Shown piece after piece: positions 34,566 through 45,655 of a stretch of DNA of 64,000 nucleotides (its first letter is position 1; each line of letters opens with the position of its first letter). This stretch comes from Muscardinus avellanarius (taxonomy: Eukaryota; Chordata; Mammalia; Rodentia; Gliridae): NCBI GenBank assembly GCA_963383645.1, contig OY726567.1, positions 71,632,947 through 71,696,946 of the forward strand, read 5' to 3'. The translations under genes were made by a program, and so were the position numbers. Below the pieces are notes generated by a model. The model worked only from the letters and a program-made list of their open reading frames with translations, was not told the origin of the DNA and searched no databases.

Positions 34566-34632
34566 GGGGGGGGGGGGGGATTGAACTCAGGGGCATTCTA
34601 CCTCTGAGCTACATGCCCAGCCCAGCCCAGCC
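34566..34632 (-). mobile_element. ID head, first copy of a local duplication
   Basis: The ID segment ATTGAACTCAGGGGCATTCT to TACATGCCCAG (34580-34620) recurs almost exactly at 34757-34797. The preceding CGTCAGAC(A/G)TC plus GT run is also doubled (34541 and 34632). Confidence 0.8.
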
Positions 34633-34641
34633 GTCAGACGT

Positions 34642-34650
34642 CATGTGTGT

Positions 34651-34740
<90 letters not shown>
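34642..34740. repeat. Compound (GT)n(GA)n microsatellite
   Basis: About 22 GT units interrupted once by TATG, then about 26 GA units. Confidence 0.95.
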
Positions 34741-34745
<5 letters not shown>

Positions 34746-34925
34746 TATGAATGGGGATTGAACTCAGGGGCATTCTACCTCTGAGCTACACGCCCAGGCC
34801 TATTTTTTATTCTTTCTTTTGAAACAAGGTCTAAGTTGTAGAGGGCCTCACTAAGTAGCTGAGGCTGGCTGCAAACTGTGATCCTCCTGTCTCAGCCTCC
34901 CAAGTACCAGACTTTCCTTACTAAT
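34741..34925 (-). mobile_element. B1-dID SINE truncated in B1
   Basis: Antisense ID then B1 to CTCAGCCTCCCAAGTACC, where it stops short of the usual B1 5' end. Confidence 0.8.
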
Positions 34926-35353
34926 AACAAACTGCTTGGGAGTGGGGACGCAGGCTTCCCTGGACTGACAGCCACACAGTCTGGTGTGCAGTGCCCAGCA
35001 TGGGCAAGGCGAAGACAAACCAAACAGTCCGTGCTGCGCAGCAGCCTCGTGTCACCTGGCCAGAACGCTGGCAAGGCCACCTGCAGGGGCCTGAGGCCAT
35101 TGAGGAGGAAGTCGGAGACTCTGATCCCGAGGTCACAGCAACCAGGCTTCAGGGGCCTCACGGAGGCATCAGTCCATCTCACCAGGGGAGCTGGGGCTGC
35201 TCTTTGCCATCCCGGCCATTCCTGCGCCTTCCACAGCTGCCCATCCCCCATACTTCTCTCCAAACCCACCCACAGACCAGGCCTCAGCAGGGAATGACCT
35301 GGCAGGCCCTGGTCCCCAGGCCACCCTTCCCAGAGTCAAAAATGGAAACAAAG
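34926..35353. other. Single-copy intronic sequence
   Basis: GC-rich. Overlapping frames of 124-139 codons on both strands have no domain features. Confidence 0.45.
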
Positions 35354-35583
35354 AGCCGGGCATAAGTGGCTCACACCTGTAATTCCAGTACTTGGGAGGC
35401 TGAGACAAGAGGATCACAGGTTCAAGGCCAGACCTAGCAACTTTGTGAGACCCTGTTTCAAAATTAAAAATAAAAAGGGCTAGGGATGTAGCTTGTAGGG
35501 AGATGCCCTGGGTAAAATCCCCATTAACAAATAAATTAAATAAATAAATAAACAAACAAAGAAAGAAATAAACAAAACAAAAC
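35354..35583 (+). mobile_element. B1-dID SINE
   Basis: GCCGGGCATAAGTGGCTCAC to an eroded ID end (GGTAAAATCCCCATTAAC) with an (AAAT/AAAC)n tail. Confidence 0.8.
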
Positions 35584-35879
35584 TGGCCATCCTGTCACAG
35601 AGACCCCACGCCACCACTCCCTCCACACGGCTCTCCTGGGTGGCCGTATAGCAAGCTCCTCCGGGGTGGTTATCCTTGTGCTCCCTCAACTACGATGAAC
35701 CCTCCACCAGGGCAGGGGACGTTCTATACTCCAATCTGCCTTCTGGCTGGCATAATTACAGGCTTCCAAAAACACGTGCGGAACAAACAAACCTTTATGC
35801 CTCTCCAGAACCATACTAGCCAGCCGAGTTCTGCCAGTGTGAACTCAGACCACTGGACTGAAAGCTCAGCGTTGCAGGT
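35584..35879. other. Single-copy intronic sequence
   Basis: Nothing recognised. Confidence 0.4.
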
Positions 35880-36008
35880 TAAAGGAATTACAGTCTACCT
35901 GTACAACAGAATCTTGTGGAAGATCAGGAGAAAAGAACGGAGACGCTTTCTATATGAGGAGGAGGAGGAGGATCTCCAAAATGCACTGCTAAATAAAAAT
36001 ACAAGTAG

Positions 36009-36567
36009 CAACCAGGCGTCATGACGTATACCTCTAATCCTAGAGACGCTGGAGGCTGAGACCAGAGGATCAGAAATTGGCAGTCAGCCTGGGTAGTGAG
36101 ACTGTCTCAAAATGTAAAATTAAAAGGGCTGCGAGGATCACGGGTTCAAAGATAGACGCGGCAATGTAGCAAGATTCTTGGCAACCTGGGGAGACCCTGT
36201 TTCAAAAAACAAAAAGAGAGCTAGGGATGGTGGCTCACACTTGTAACCTCAGTATTTAGGCTGAGACAGGAGACTCACAGGTTCAAGGACAGCCTTAGCA
36301 AGTAATGAGACTCTCAGTAACCTAGAAAGACAAACAAACCAGAAAAAAATTAAAAAGGGCTGGGGGGGGGGGGCGAGTAGCTTGAAAGCAGAACGCCCCT
36401 AGGTTCAATCCCTAGTACCACATACTGTTAATTAATTAAATGGTCGGAGGGTATAACTCAGAGGTAGCATGCCTCTGAGTTCAATCCCCAGACCCCAAAA
36501 AAGGTGGGGCGCTAGGGATGGAGCCCAGTGATACAACACCTCTGGGTTCAATTCTCAATACCCACAT
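36009..36567 (+). mobile_element. Cluster of B1 and ID fragments
   Basis: B1 pieces at 36009-36222, a dimer at 36223-36430 with a G-run in its linker, and two ID halves at 36440-36502 and 36507-36567. All lie on the plus strand, consistent with serial insertion into A-rich tails and linkers. Confidence 0.75.
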
Positions 36568-36691
36568 GCACAATTTAAAAAAATACAATTAGCAGACAGT
36601 AACTATACTATGTTTTTTTCTTTTATACTATGTATGTATCTCATGCATGGCTGTATCAGCTTATGCAAGCCTTAAAAATGTCTAAAGAATA

Positions 36692-36897
36692 GCCAGGCGT
36701 GGTGGTGCACGCTTGTAATCCCCGCGCTTGGGAGGCAAAGACAGGAGGATCACGCAGGTTCGAAGCCAGCCGTGCGCGCTGGCTTAGGAGACCCTGTTTC
36801 CAAACAAAAATGTAAAAATAGGTCTGGGAGTGGAGCCCGGAGGTAGAAGGGCTTCCAGGAACCCCAGTACCACCAAAAAAAAAAAAAAAAAAAAAAA
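36692..36897 (+). mobile_element. B1-dID SINE, young 'GGCTTAAGAGACC' subfamily
   Basis: Nearly identical to the copy at 60995, with which it shares GCTGGCTTAGGAGACC and GAGACCCTGTTTCCAAA. Flanked by GTCTAAAG at 36680-36687 and 36898-36905. Confidence 0.9.
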
Positions 36898-37030
36898 GTC
36901 TAAAGGATAAAGAAGAAAGTAAGAAACAGTGGCTTCCTCAGGGACAGGAGGAGAACTGGCAGAGACTGACTTCTGATACTTTTAAATATTTTGTACCAAG
37001 GAAATACAATAGGTATTCAATAAATAATTT

Positions 37031-37481
37031 TTCACAGCTCAGCACTATAACCTTATACTGCAGAATGAGATATTGCATAAAAAATTTATAAAAAGAAAAA
37101 AAATTATTCCCATAATAAATTAATGCACAGAAATCTACAACCATTTATAACAAAATAATCATTCTTAAATGGTGTTCAGTTATGTACCTATAACAAAGGA
37201 AATAATCTGCATTATAAAAGAGGCAATAATGTATTAGTGAAAGGCTTCTACAGAAAATAATCAAGACTGGCAATAGATTCCAACATTGGTTAAAAGGGGC
37301 ATTGAATATTATGTATATCTTAAACATTTGAACTTAAAACATAAAAATGCATGATAATTCCTTAAGCTAGAAATTTCTTCTTCAATTATAGGTCTACTAA
37401 CAAGAGTTTCATCTGATAGTTTTAAACCATATCCAGAACACATAATTTGTGATTTTTTTTTAGCATTCGCACAGGCGAGCA
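37031..37481. other. AT-rich intronic sequence, unassigned
   Basis: About 70% A+T by eye. No SINE, LINE motif or exon recognised; may be part of an ancient repeat. Confidence 0.35.
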
Positions 37482-37488
37482 CACACAC

Positions 37489-37565
37489 ACATTCTCTCCC
37501 TCCCTCCCTCCCTCCCTCCACCCCCTCTCTCTCTGTCTCCCTCACTCACTCTCTTTCTCTCCCTT
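37489..37565. repeat. Pyrimidine-rich microsatellite (CCCT)n and CT mixtures
   Basis: Five CCCT units then mixed CT/CACT runs. The complementary strand is purine-rich. Confidence 0.85.
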
Positions 37566-37584
37566 TCCTTTCCTCTTTTTTTCC

Positions 37585-37772
37585 TTTTGGTATTGGGGAT
37601 TGGACCTAGGGGCTTCTACTTCTACTTCTGAGCTAAATCTCTAGCCTTTTCTTTTTTTTTTTTTATTTTGAAACAGAATCTCACTGCGTTGCTGAGGCTG
37701 GCCTCAGATCTGATTCTCCTGCCTCAGCTTCCCACACACTGGGATGATAGGAGCGGGCCACCGTGCCCAGCT
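37585..37772 (-). mobile_element. B1-dID SINE
   Basis: GGTATTGGGGATTGGACC to GCCACCGTGCCCAGCTT. Confidence 0.8.
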
Positions 37773-37988
37773 TAGCTTTGTTTCTTTAAAGTGGACACCT
37801 GCAATCTTCCCAGATTTTACAACGTTTCCTCTTAATCTTTCACAGTCATTTTGCCTGATTTAACAGTAATTTCTCAACAATTTTCCTTTGAGAGTTTCCA
37901 AAGCATTCGACTTTATCTTCAAAAGGCACTGCTTTCTTTACACATTTATTTTTCATCAACTTCCATAATACTTAAGTGTAAGATGAAT

Positions 37989-38096
37989 GGCCAGGCATAG
38001 TGGCACATGACTGTAATCACAGGACTTGGGAGGCTGAGACAGGAGAACTGCAGGTTTGTGGCCAGTCTTGGCAACTTAGCAAGACTGTTTCAAAAT

Positions 38097-38145
<49 letters not shown>

Positions 38146-38228
38146 AAGGCTGGGGGGTATAGCTCAGAAGTAGAGTGCCCCTGGGTTCCATTACCAGTAC
38201 CACAAAATAAACAAGTAAAATAAAATAA
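37989..38228 (+). mobile_element. B1-dID SINE with (AAAT)n linker expansion
   Basis: B1 from GGCCAGGCATAGTGGCACAT. The linker at 38100-38146 is about 12 AAAT units. ID resumes GGCTGGGGGGTATAGC. Confidence 0.85.
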
Positions 38229-38463
38229 AGTATATGATAACAACAGCACATGCCATAGCCTCAGCAGGCAAGCTCAGGAGTGACCAGGACCTCCTGGTAC
38301 CGGTACAGGAGCAAGCACCAAACTGTCCCACATGGATGCCAGTGCCGGGGTGGGGGACAGCATGGATCCAGGGAGACCACGCCTGGAAGAACCTGCTCGT
38401 GCTCTGAGCTTGAAGATGGGTCTGAGGATGACCTCCTATATTCTTGTGTCTGTGCGTGTGTGT
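38229..38463. other. Single-copy intronic sequence
   Basis: Nothing recognised. Confidence 0.4.
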
Positions 38464-38600
38464 GATATTGGGGATTGTTCTACCCTGAGCTGCAACCCCA
38501 GCCCTATTTTATTTTATATTTTTGAAACAGGGTTCTGTTTACTCTGCATTGGCCTGGAACCTGCAATCCTCCTGTCTCCGCTACCACGCCCGCCCAGCTC
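38464..38600 (-). mobile_element. Truncated B1-dID SINE
   Basis: ID half reduced (GATATTGGGGATTGTTCTAC); B1 keeps CTGCAATCCTCCTGTCTC and lacks its usual end. Confidence 0.7.
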
Positions 38601-38668
38601 ACTTGTAATTTTTTAGAAGTTCAAACTGTATCATACATGGAAAAACCTGTCTTTAAAGAACACGAGTA

Positions 38669-39103
38669 GCAGGGTGTAGTGGTGTACGCCTATGATCCCC
38701 AATATTTGGGAGGCTGAGACAGGAGGAGGATCGCCAGTTTGCAGACAGCCTCAGCAACTTGTGAGGCCTTCTGCAACTTACTGAGACCCTGTTTCAAAAT
38801 AAAGAATAAAATAGGGCTGGAGTAGCTTGGAGGTAAAATACCCCTGGGTTCAATCCCCAGTACTGAAAAAAAAAAATACACATGCTGCTGGAGCATGCTT
38901 GTCGTCCCAGTATGCGGAAAGCTAAGTCAGGAGGATCACAGTTTCAAGGCTAGTCTTAGCAACTTTGTGAGACCTTCAGCACTGCAGAGAGACCCTGTTT
39001 CAAAACTTAAAGATAAATAAATAAATTAAATAATGCTGGGAATGTGGCTTAAAGGTAAAATGCCTCTGGGTTCAATACCTGGTAATACAAAACAAAACAA
39101 AAC
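38669..39103 (+). mobile_element. Two B1-dID SINEs in tandem
   Basis: 38669-38876 ends TCAATCCCCAGTACTG plus A tail. 38880-39103 begins GCTGGAGCATGCTTGTCGTC, is more diverged and ends TTCAATACCTGGTAATAC. Confidence 0.8.
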
Positions 39104-40108
39104 ACTTCCCAATGGCCCACTACTCTATGAGATTCTCAGGAGCTGTCAGAATTTTCCAGAGCAAGACTGGGGAGGCGCTTGGCCAGGCCCTTCTGGAGCC
39201 GGGACCCGGCTCCCTTCACACGCGCACGCCGGGATGCTGTGAGTACGGGCAGCAGGCATTACAGAGAACAGGTGCGTGCAGAGGCCACACTCTCATTTTC
39301 TCAAAGCAGACCCTGCAAAGCAGCCGAAGTATAAAGGCCACAGAGTTAACATCTCAGATCCGAAGTCAGGCCGGTGCTCCGATTCCAGCTCCACCGGCCA
39401 TCGACTTCTTGACCCCAGATGTATCAGCAGACCTCTGCAAAGCCCAACCTCTCCTCAGGAAAGGGAAGTCAGGAGGGCGCGGCAAGCAAGGCCCAGCAAG
39501 CATCAGAAGGCTGCTGCGATCCGCTACGCCCTTGTGAACCGCAGGCGACACTCCAGGGACCAGCACGAAGAAGACCCCAGGCCCAGCCAGACGACAGAGC
39601 GCGACTCCTGGCCTCCAGCATGCATTCCCTGGAAGGAGGCCGACAGGGACTAGCATTCCACTCTGCACTCGGTGCCTGTGATATGAGCTGCCAAACAGAT
39701 ACACAACGTAGTAACAGAAAGAGCACTCCTGTGTCCCCTGGCCGGGCTCCAGAGGAGACAGACACAGCGATTCTGGACACCTTCAGGCACTGACCCAAAA
39801 AGTGCTGCTGATGGAAAGTGCAGAGAGGTCAGAGAACCAGGCTGGGTTGGCCAGGCTCCAATCAGATCCTGGCCCAGGCGCGGCTTCCTGATCTGTGAAA
39901 TAGGAATATCAGCGCCCAGCCTGACCACATGGAGGACACCCGGCCATGGCCGGGCCTTTGTGATGGCTCCTGGTATTGCTACCAGAGGTCTCCAGGGTAG
40001 GGCCAAACACTGGCTCCCACCCAAAACCCCGATGGGCCATTTGGGCCTGACAGAGGGCAGGCCTACTAATTCCTAGGTCACAAAAAAATGAAGGGAATAA
40101 GTCCTTTT
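39104..40108. other. Single-copy intron with a probable MIR at 39835-39945
   Basis: GC-rich. The MIR-like piece reads CAGATCCTGGCCCAGGCG and CCTGATCTGTGAAATAGGAA. Chance frames overlap in most phases. Confidence 0.4.
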
Positions 40109-40312
40109 TTGGGGTGGGGGGGCGGGCTGGAGATTGAATTCAGAAGTGTTCTACAACCAAGCTACGCGCCCAGCCCTTTGAATTTTATATTTTGAAGCAG
40201 GGTCTCACTAAGTTGTTGAGCGTCTCACTACATTAATGAGGCTGGCCTCAAGCCTACAACCCTCCTATCTCAGCCTCCCTGAGATTACAGGCATGTACCA
40301 CCACACTCAGCT
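40109..40312 (-). mobile_element. B1-dID SINE
   Basis: GGCTGGAGATTGAATTCAGA to CACCACACTCAGCT, with a GC-rich/G-run tail. Confidence 0.8.
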
Positions 40313-40771
40313 GAGGGTAAATCTATTAAACAACAAAACCAAAGTCTAAAACCACAAAGAGAAGCAGGAAAAGGTGGATGGGTTGTAGGGAAAACATACA
40401 GTTGATTCAAAAACAAATTAACTCTTTCTTGAAACGTACAGGGAAGGGAACACCTGACTCATGAACCCACTCCTGGAATCGGGTGTATGTGGCAATCTCC
40501 AGTCGCTCAACAGTAAAGACGAGGCCCAGGCCCTGCAGAGTCTGTGCCAACAGAACACGGAGCACCAGGACTCTGAAGATTGCTTCCTGTGGGTGCCCAC
40601 AGTCACTGTGACAAACTGAACAGGCACTCCCGGGCGAGCACAGCGACAACAAGCAAGCAGAGAGGGGACAGAGCAACGTGACTGGGGTACTCACTCCAGA
40701 CAGGCTGCTCAGAAACAGTCTCTGAAAAGGTGACACCAGGACACAGACCCAGAGACCGGGGGGGAGGGGGG
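40313..40771. other. Single-copy intron with an unexplained 109-codon minus-strand frame
   Basis: The frame at 40407-40736 is open across a possible short acceptor/donor arrangement (acceptor GGCACCCACAG near 40590), but its product was not recognised and the donor is weak. Not called as an exon. Confidence 0.3.
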
Positions 40772-40970
40772 GTATTTTTTTTGGGGGGTGGGGTACTGGG
40801 AATGGAACCCAGGGGCCTTCTACCTCCAGGCTACACTCTCAGACCTATTTTATATTTTATTTGGAAACAGGGTCTCTAAAGCCAGCTGAGGTTGGCTTCG
40901 AACCTGCGCAATCCTCCTGTCTCAGCCTCCCAACCGTGGGAATTACAAGCGTGTGCCACCACGCCCGGCC
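40772..40970 (-). mobile_element. B1-dID SINE, intermediate between subfamilies
   Basis: Has the young-type ID (CTACCTCCAGGCTACACTCT) and a shortened junction (GGTCTCTAAAGCCAGC), but a GAGGTTGGCTTCGAACC B1. Confidence 0.85.
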
Positions 40971-40981
40971 TGAATTTTTTA

Positions 40982-41402
40982 TTTTGACGGTACTGGGGAT
41001 TGAATCCAGGGGCATTCTACCACAAAGCAGAGACCCATAGCTTTTTTTTTTCCCCCTGCACTACTGAGGATGGAACCCAGAGGCATTCTACCTCCAAGCT
41101 ATACCCCAGCCCTATTTTTTATTCTTTATTTTGAAACAGGGTCTCACTAAGTTGCAGAGGTCTCACTAAGTAGCTGAGGTTGGCTGCAAACCATGATCCT
41201 CCAGGCTCAACCTCCCAAGTACTGGGATTACAAGCGTGAGCTACTACACCCAGCTTTGTATTATTATTATTATTATTATTAATATTATTATTATGTTTTG
41301 AAACCGGGTCTCTCTAGATTGCTGAAAGTCTTGCTATGTTGCCGAAGCTGTCCTCAAACCTGTGATCTTCCTATCTCAGCCTCCCAAGTACTAAGATTAC
41401 AC
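40982..41402 (-). mobile_element. B1-dID SINE interrupted by another B1-dID SINE
   Basis: Outer ID (40982-41030), inner full dimer (about 41041-41256), (ATT)n microsatellite (41257-41296), then outer B1 half (41297-41402). Confidence 0.75.
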
Positions 41403-41857
41403 CCAACCTCAAGTCAAGAATTTATAGACGTGCTAGGTCAAGTAACCCTGAGCCGTGGCTGCCGGGCAGCTGGGAGATTTCCACATGAAGAAACTTCCTG
41501 GAGCAATAACATGTGTTCCCTGGATGGTGGCCTGCATCACACTTGTCAAGATTCAAGATTCTCGGGACCACACGCCACACCTGCATGCCTTGCAGCTTGC
41601 AAACGCATAGGCACACACACTGACCCGGCTCTGGGAATACCTGCGCCATCAGCCTGAAGCCACAGCTGACAACAGAGGCTCAGGGAAGACATGCCCTGGA
41701 AAAGCCAGGCCAGTATGCTTGCCACCGCCACGCCCACTGGGCCTGTGGCCACCGGGATGCCACCTCTGCAGAGCTGGAGAACTGGGCACTGCAGAGCAGG
41801 AGGCAACAAGCGGTCAGCATAGGAGGGGGAAGAGCAAATTCTATACACATGTGGTTT
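41403..41857. other. Single-copy intronic sequence
   Basis: Nothing recognised. Confidence 0.4.
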
Positions 41858-41947
41858 CTTTCTCTTTCTCTCTCTCTCTAACCCCCCTTCTTTTTTTTTC
41901 TTTTTCTTTTTCTTTTCTTTTTTCTTTTTTCTTTTTTTTTTTTTTTT
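41858..41947. repeat. Polypyrimidine tract (TC-rich)
   Basis: TTTCTCTTTCTC grading to TTTTTC repeats and poly-T at the tail of the next antisense SINE. Confidence 0.85.
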
Positions 41948-42146
41948 GTATTACTGGGTGTGGAACCCAGAGGCTTTTCTACCTCCATGCTATACTTCCA
42001 GACCTATTTTCTATTTTATTTGGAGACAGGGTCTCACTAAGTTGCTGAGAGCCTCACTCAGTAGCTGAGGCTGGCTTTGAACCTGTAATATCCTCCTGTC
42101 TCAGCCTCCCAAGTGCTAGGATTACAAGCACTTGCCACCATGCCCG
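41948..42146 (-). mobile_element. B1-dID SINE
   Basis: GTATTACTGGGTGTGGAACC to CCACCATGCCCGGCC. Confidence 0.85.
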
Positions 42147-42161
42147 GCCCTTCTTCTTCTT

Positions 42162-42366
42162 CTTTTTTTTTTTTAATTAGTATTGAGGATTGATTTCAGG
42201 AGCATTCCACCTCCAAGCTAAACCCCAGTCCTTTTTATTTTGAAATAGGTCTTGCTATAAGTTACTGGAGGCCTCACTAAGTTGCTGAGGCTGGCCTTGA
42301 ACCTTAGATCCTCCTATCTCAGGCTCCCAAGTACTGGGACTACAGGTGCACACCACCACGCCCAGA
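42162..42366 (-). mobile_element. B1-dID SINE, older
   Basis: TAGTATTGAGGATTGATTTC to CACCACCACGCCCAGATC. It directly follows another antisense copy. Confidence 0.8.
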
Positions 42367-43279
42367 TCCCCGGGTGAGTTTCTCAATGAACCAGCGTGGT
42401 AGCCTCGGCATAATGTTACAACAGCGTGGGCTTTGGCTCTGCGGGGGTGGAACGGAGTGGGAGAACAGGATCTCTGTCCCGCGGCAAGCTCCCCAAAAGC
42501 GAACAACAAACTGAGCCAGGGCGCCGGAGGCAGAGGCCAGTCAGGTCACGTGGGGACCTCGGTGAGGAGTGGCAGGAGGAGGCAGCTGCAGCCTGTCGCT
42601 CACTAGATCGACTCTGCCAAGAACTGCTGCCCCACACCACCCAGGCTTCAAGACGTCCAGATCGGACTCTGCTGTCCAAAGCCGGCGGGTGCAGCTTAAC
42701 CGCTCCAGGGACACGAGCTATGTGGGTCCCCAGACACATGTAAATAAAATGAAGAAATTTCAAATTTACAGTTGCTGCCTTCGAATTCCTTCTCCCAGCT
42801 CAGGAAGGATTAAAAGGACTTCAAAGCAGCCCGGTCCCAATTAAGCCAGTGTGGCCACCGCAGGGATGCTGGAACATTCCTCTGATTACCAAGAGGCGCT
42901 CTTTGAACTGTGCGCGCTAAAAAAAGCTCTCAGAACCTCTCAAACAAATGCTGTAATTTATCTCCCGCTTCCCTCGCTCTTTGGAAAAGTTGATCCTCTG
43001 AATGCTTTAAACATTCAAAAAGCAGCTGGATAATGGCCCCAAGCAGAACTTCAGGGAGAAGCTTAGAACAGGAGTGGGGATGTGGGTCCAACTGCACACA
43101 GCAGGCCCAGCTTCCAGAAGGAGCACGGGCTGGCCGGAGTCCACGACGGCGCGCGTCACGCTGATGTGAGACCAGCGTGGCTGAGCTAGAAGAACGGTCT
43201 GAGCAGGACACGGATTCTCCCCTCCACTCAGCCGAGCGACTGTGGCGCTCAGGTGTTTTGTTTTGTTTTGTTTTGTTTC
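42367..43279. other. Single-copy intron; candidate conserved element at 42740-43050
   Basis: 42400-42720 is CpG-containing and GC-rich. 42740-43050 switches to moderate AT with TGTAATTTATCTCCCGC, CCCAATTAAGCC and TTTAAACATTC and no repeat, suggesting a regulatory element. Confidence 0.3.
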
Positions 43280-43488
43280 TCTCTTCTTGGTACTGGAAAT
43301 TGAATCCAGGGGCATTTTTACCTCCAAGATATAGCCCCCCAGACCTATTTTATTTTTGATTTGGAAACAGGGTCTCACTAAGTTGCAGAGTGCCTCGCTA
43401 CGTTGCCGAGGCTGGTTTTGAACCTGCGATCCTCCTGTCTCGGTCTCCCAAGTACTGGGATTACAGGCATGCACCACCGCGCCCGGCT
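43280..43488 (-). mobile_element. B1-dID SINE
   Basis: The (TTTTG)n tail precedes GGTACTGGAAATTGAATCCA and B1 ends CACCACCGCGCCCGGC. CpG-rich end, so relatively young. Confidence 0.85.
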
Positions 43489-43937
43489 GGTGACGCAGAT
43501 TTTACAGAGAAGAGACTCAGGAAAAAGCAACCAGCAGGTAGAAGCTGGCCCTGGAGAAAGAACACAGCCACCAACACCTGAACGCCATGCACTTAACAAA
43601 GCACCTGTCCAGAAACTACCAGCACTGCTGGACACGCCAGTCAACAGAAGCAGCGGAGCCCTCCCTCCTGCTCACAGGGCCAGGGTGCCTGGGAAAGGAC
43701 CCCCATGAGTCCTGAGTGAGAGGCCACCCACCATGGACAGAGGCACCCAAGGACCCGTACATGCTAGGTGGGACAAGACAGCCAGTGCAGTGGCATCTTG
43801 CTCTGGGCAAAAGACACGTGTTATTGGAAGTGGGCTTGGGAGTCGGTTGGGGAAACCAACCCAGACTGGCCACAGAAATGCCAGGTCACCATTCCCAACT
43901 GCCCCACTCCTGACCATAACTTTTCATGCCTATAATC
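43489..43937. other. Single-copy intronic sequence
   Basis: Nothing recognised. Confidence 0.4.
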
Positions 43938-44107
43938 CAGGCATGGTGGTGCACACCTGTAACCCCAGTACGTGGGAGGCTGAGACAGGAGGATTGCAGG
44001 ATTGAGGCCAGCTTCATCAACTTAGCAAGACCCTGTTCCAAAGTAAGTAATTAAAAGGGCTGGGGGTATAACTCAGAAATAGAATGCCCTGGGTTCAACC
44101 CTCAGTG
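43938..44107 (+). mobile_element. B1-dID SINE
   Basis: GGCATGGTGGTGCACACCTG to GGGTTCAACCCTCAGTG, then GGAA/GAAA-rich tail. Confidence 0.8.
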
Positions 44108-44339
44108 AAAGGAAGAAAGGAAGAATAAAAGAATGAAAGAAAACGCCCATAATAAAGGTAGCACTCCCTTGCCCACCTACCCTGCCTAGGTGGACATCCG
44201 GGGGAGAAGGAAGATCACGAAGAACAGTGAATTAAAAACCAGGTCAATCTGGCTTCTGGAGAAACAATCAAAGCAACACGCACACAAAGGACTTTGACGG
44301 ATACAGGATCTCAGATGGGGCCGTCACCGGAAGGATGCG

Positions 44340-44342
<3 letters not shown>

Positions 44343-44373
<31 letters not shown>
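44343..44373. repeat. (CT)n microsatellite at a SINE tail
   Basis: About 15 units followed by T6. Confidence 0.9.
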
Positions 44374-44380
<7 letters not shown>

Positions 44381-44580
44381 GTGGTACTGGGGATGGAACC
44401 CAGGGCTTTCTACTTCCGGGCTATACTCCCAGACCCATTTTCTATTTTATTTGGAAACAGGGTCTCACTGAGTTGCCGAGAGCCTCACTAAGTAGCTGAG
44501 GCTGGCTTCGAACCTGCGCGATCCTCCTGTCTCAGCCTCCCAAGCGCGGGGCTTACAAGCGTGCGCCACCACGCCCGGCT
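44374..44580 (-). mobile_element. B1-dID SINE, young
   Basis: Very well preserved, with many CpG sites retained (TTACAAGCGTGCGCCACCAC end). Confidence 0.9.
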
Positions 44581-44664
44581 AGGATGCTCTCTTTTGAACT
44601 TGCCCAGCAAGAAAGGGGGAGAAAAGGTCTCAGCACTTTGGACGAGAAGAGCCACATACATGCT

Positions 44665-44800
44665 GGCCTGGGCTGTGATCCCAGCCTGGTCCCCAGCTTG
44701 CTGTGTGGCCCTGGGCTACTTACTTAACCTTTCTGAACTGTGGTTTACCCATCCTTAAGTCAGAGGAATGAACGAGGAGGCCTCATCCTGATTTGTGGTT
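44665..44800 (+). mobile_element. MIR element
   Basis: CAGCTTGCTGTGTGGCCCTG, ACTTAACCTTTCTGAACTG and TTTACCCATCCTTAAG match the sense MIR core. Confidence 0.85.
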
Positions 44801-45135
44801 CTCTTTGCAAAATGAAAATCAGTTTAAGAATCTCTTCCCTCTGATTATGTGAATGATGTGAGAAGGCAAGCGCTGTGTGAAGATGTGAGGAAAGAGGCCA
44901 GGCAGATGCTGCAAAAAGGAAAGTCCCCAAGGTGGAGCGTAGGAGGCGGCCACCAGGAGGGCTGAGAGAGACAGCAACCGGGAGGAGGGCGAGGCAGACA
45001 GCGCGGGCCAGCAGACTCCAGTTTTATCCTAAGTGTGATGATAATAAGCCACCAGATGGATGTTGCAGGCAGGAGAAAGGCAGCTCGGATCTGTGGACAC
45101 GTTCTAGGACGTGTTTTCAAAGGAGATACGCACAG
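44801..45135. other. Single-copy intronic sequence
   Basis: Nothing recognised. Confidence 0.4.
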
Positions 45136-45340
45136 TCAGGCCTGGTGACGCACACCTGTAATCCAGTGCTTGGGAGGTGGAAACAGGAAGATCACAGCTT
45201 CAAAGCCAATCTCGGCAACTGAGCAAGGCCACATCAACAGAGTGAAACTTAAAGACGGGCTAGGGGTATAGTAAAGAAGGAGAAGGCCCCTGCCTTCAAT
45301 CCCCAGCATTACATAAACAAATAAATGAATAAATAAATAA
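45136..45340 (+). mobile_element. B1-dID SINE
   Basis: GGCCTGGTGACGCACACCTG to TTCAATCCCCAGCATTAC. Confidence 0.8.
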
Positions 45341-45341
45341 C

Positions 45342-45526
45342 CCGGGTGTGGTGGCGCACACTTGTAATCCCAACATGTGGGAGACTGAGACCAGAGGATC
45401 GTGGTTCACGGATGGCCTCAGCTACTTAGTGAGGCTCTATGCAACTCAGTGAGACCCGGTTTCAAAATAGGCAGGGGGTGTAGCTAGGAGATAGAATGCC
45501 CTGGGCTCCATCCCCAGTACCACAAA

Positions 45527-45573
<47 letters not shown>

Positions 45574-45655
45574 ATGTCCAGGGGTATAGCTCAGAGGTAG
45601 AATGACACTGGGTTCAATCCCCAATGCCACCCCAAAAAAAAGGAAAAAAAAAAAA
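45342..45655 (+). mobile_element. B1-dID SINE, (AAAT)n tail and an extra ID half
   Basis: A dimer (45342-45520), about 13 AAAT units, then an ID half from TCCAGGGGTATAGCTCAG to TTCAATCCCCAATGCC. Confidence 0.8.

Larger units (their letters stand above)
35880..37030 (+). mobile_element. LINE (L1-lineage) 3' fragment, interrupted by SINEs
   Basis: CTGTACAACAGAATCTTGTG with GAAGATCAGGAGAAAAGAA, then, beyond the SINEs, ACAGTGGCTTCCTCAGGGAC and TTTTAAATATTTTGTACCAA ending ATTCAATAAATAA, follow a familiar old-L1 3' UTR order. The subfamily cannot be named. Confidence 0.5.

Noticed and set aside
40456..40601. Candidate exon on the MAD1L1 strand
   Set aside because: Acceptor is plausible but the donor (CAG|GTGTTC) is weak and the product does not match Mad1. 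Kept only as a low-interest finding.
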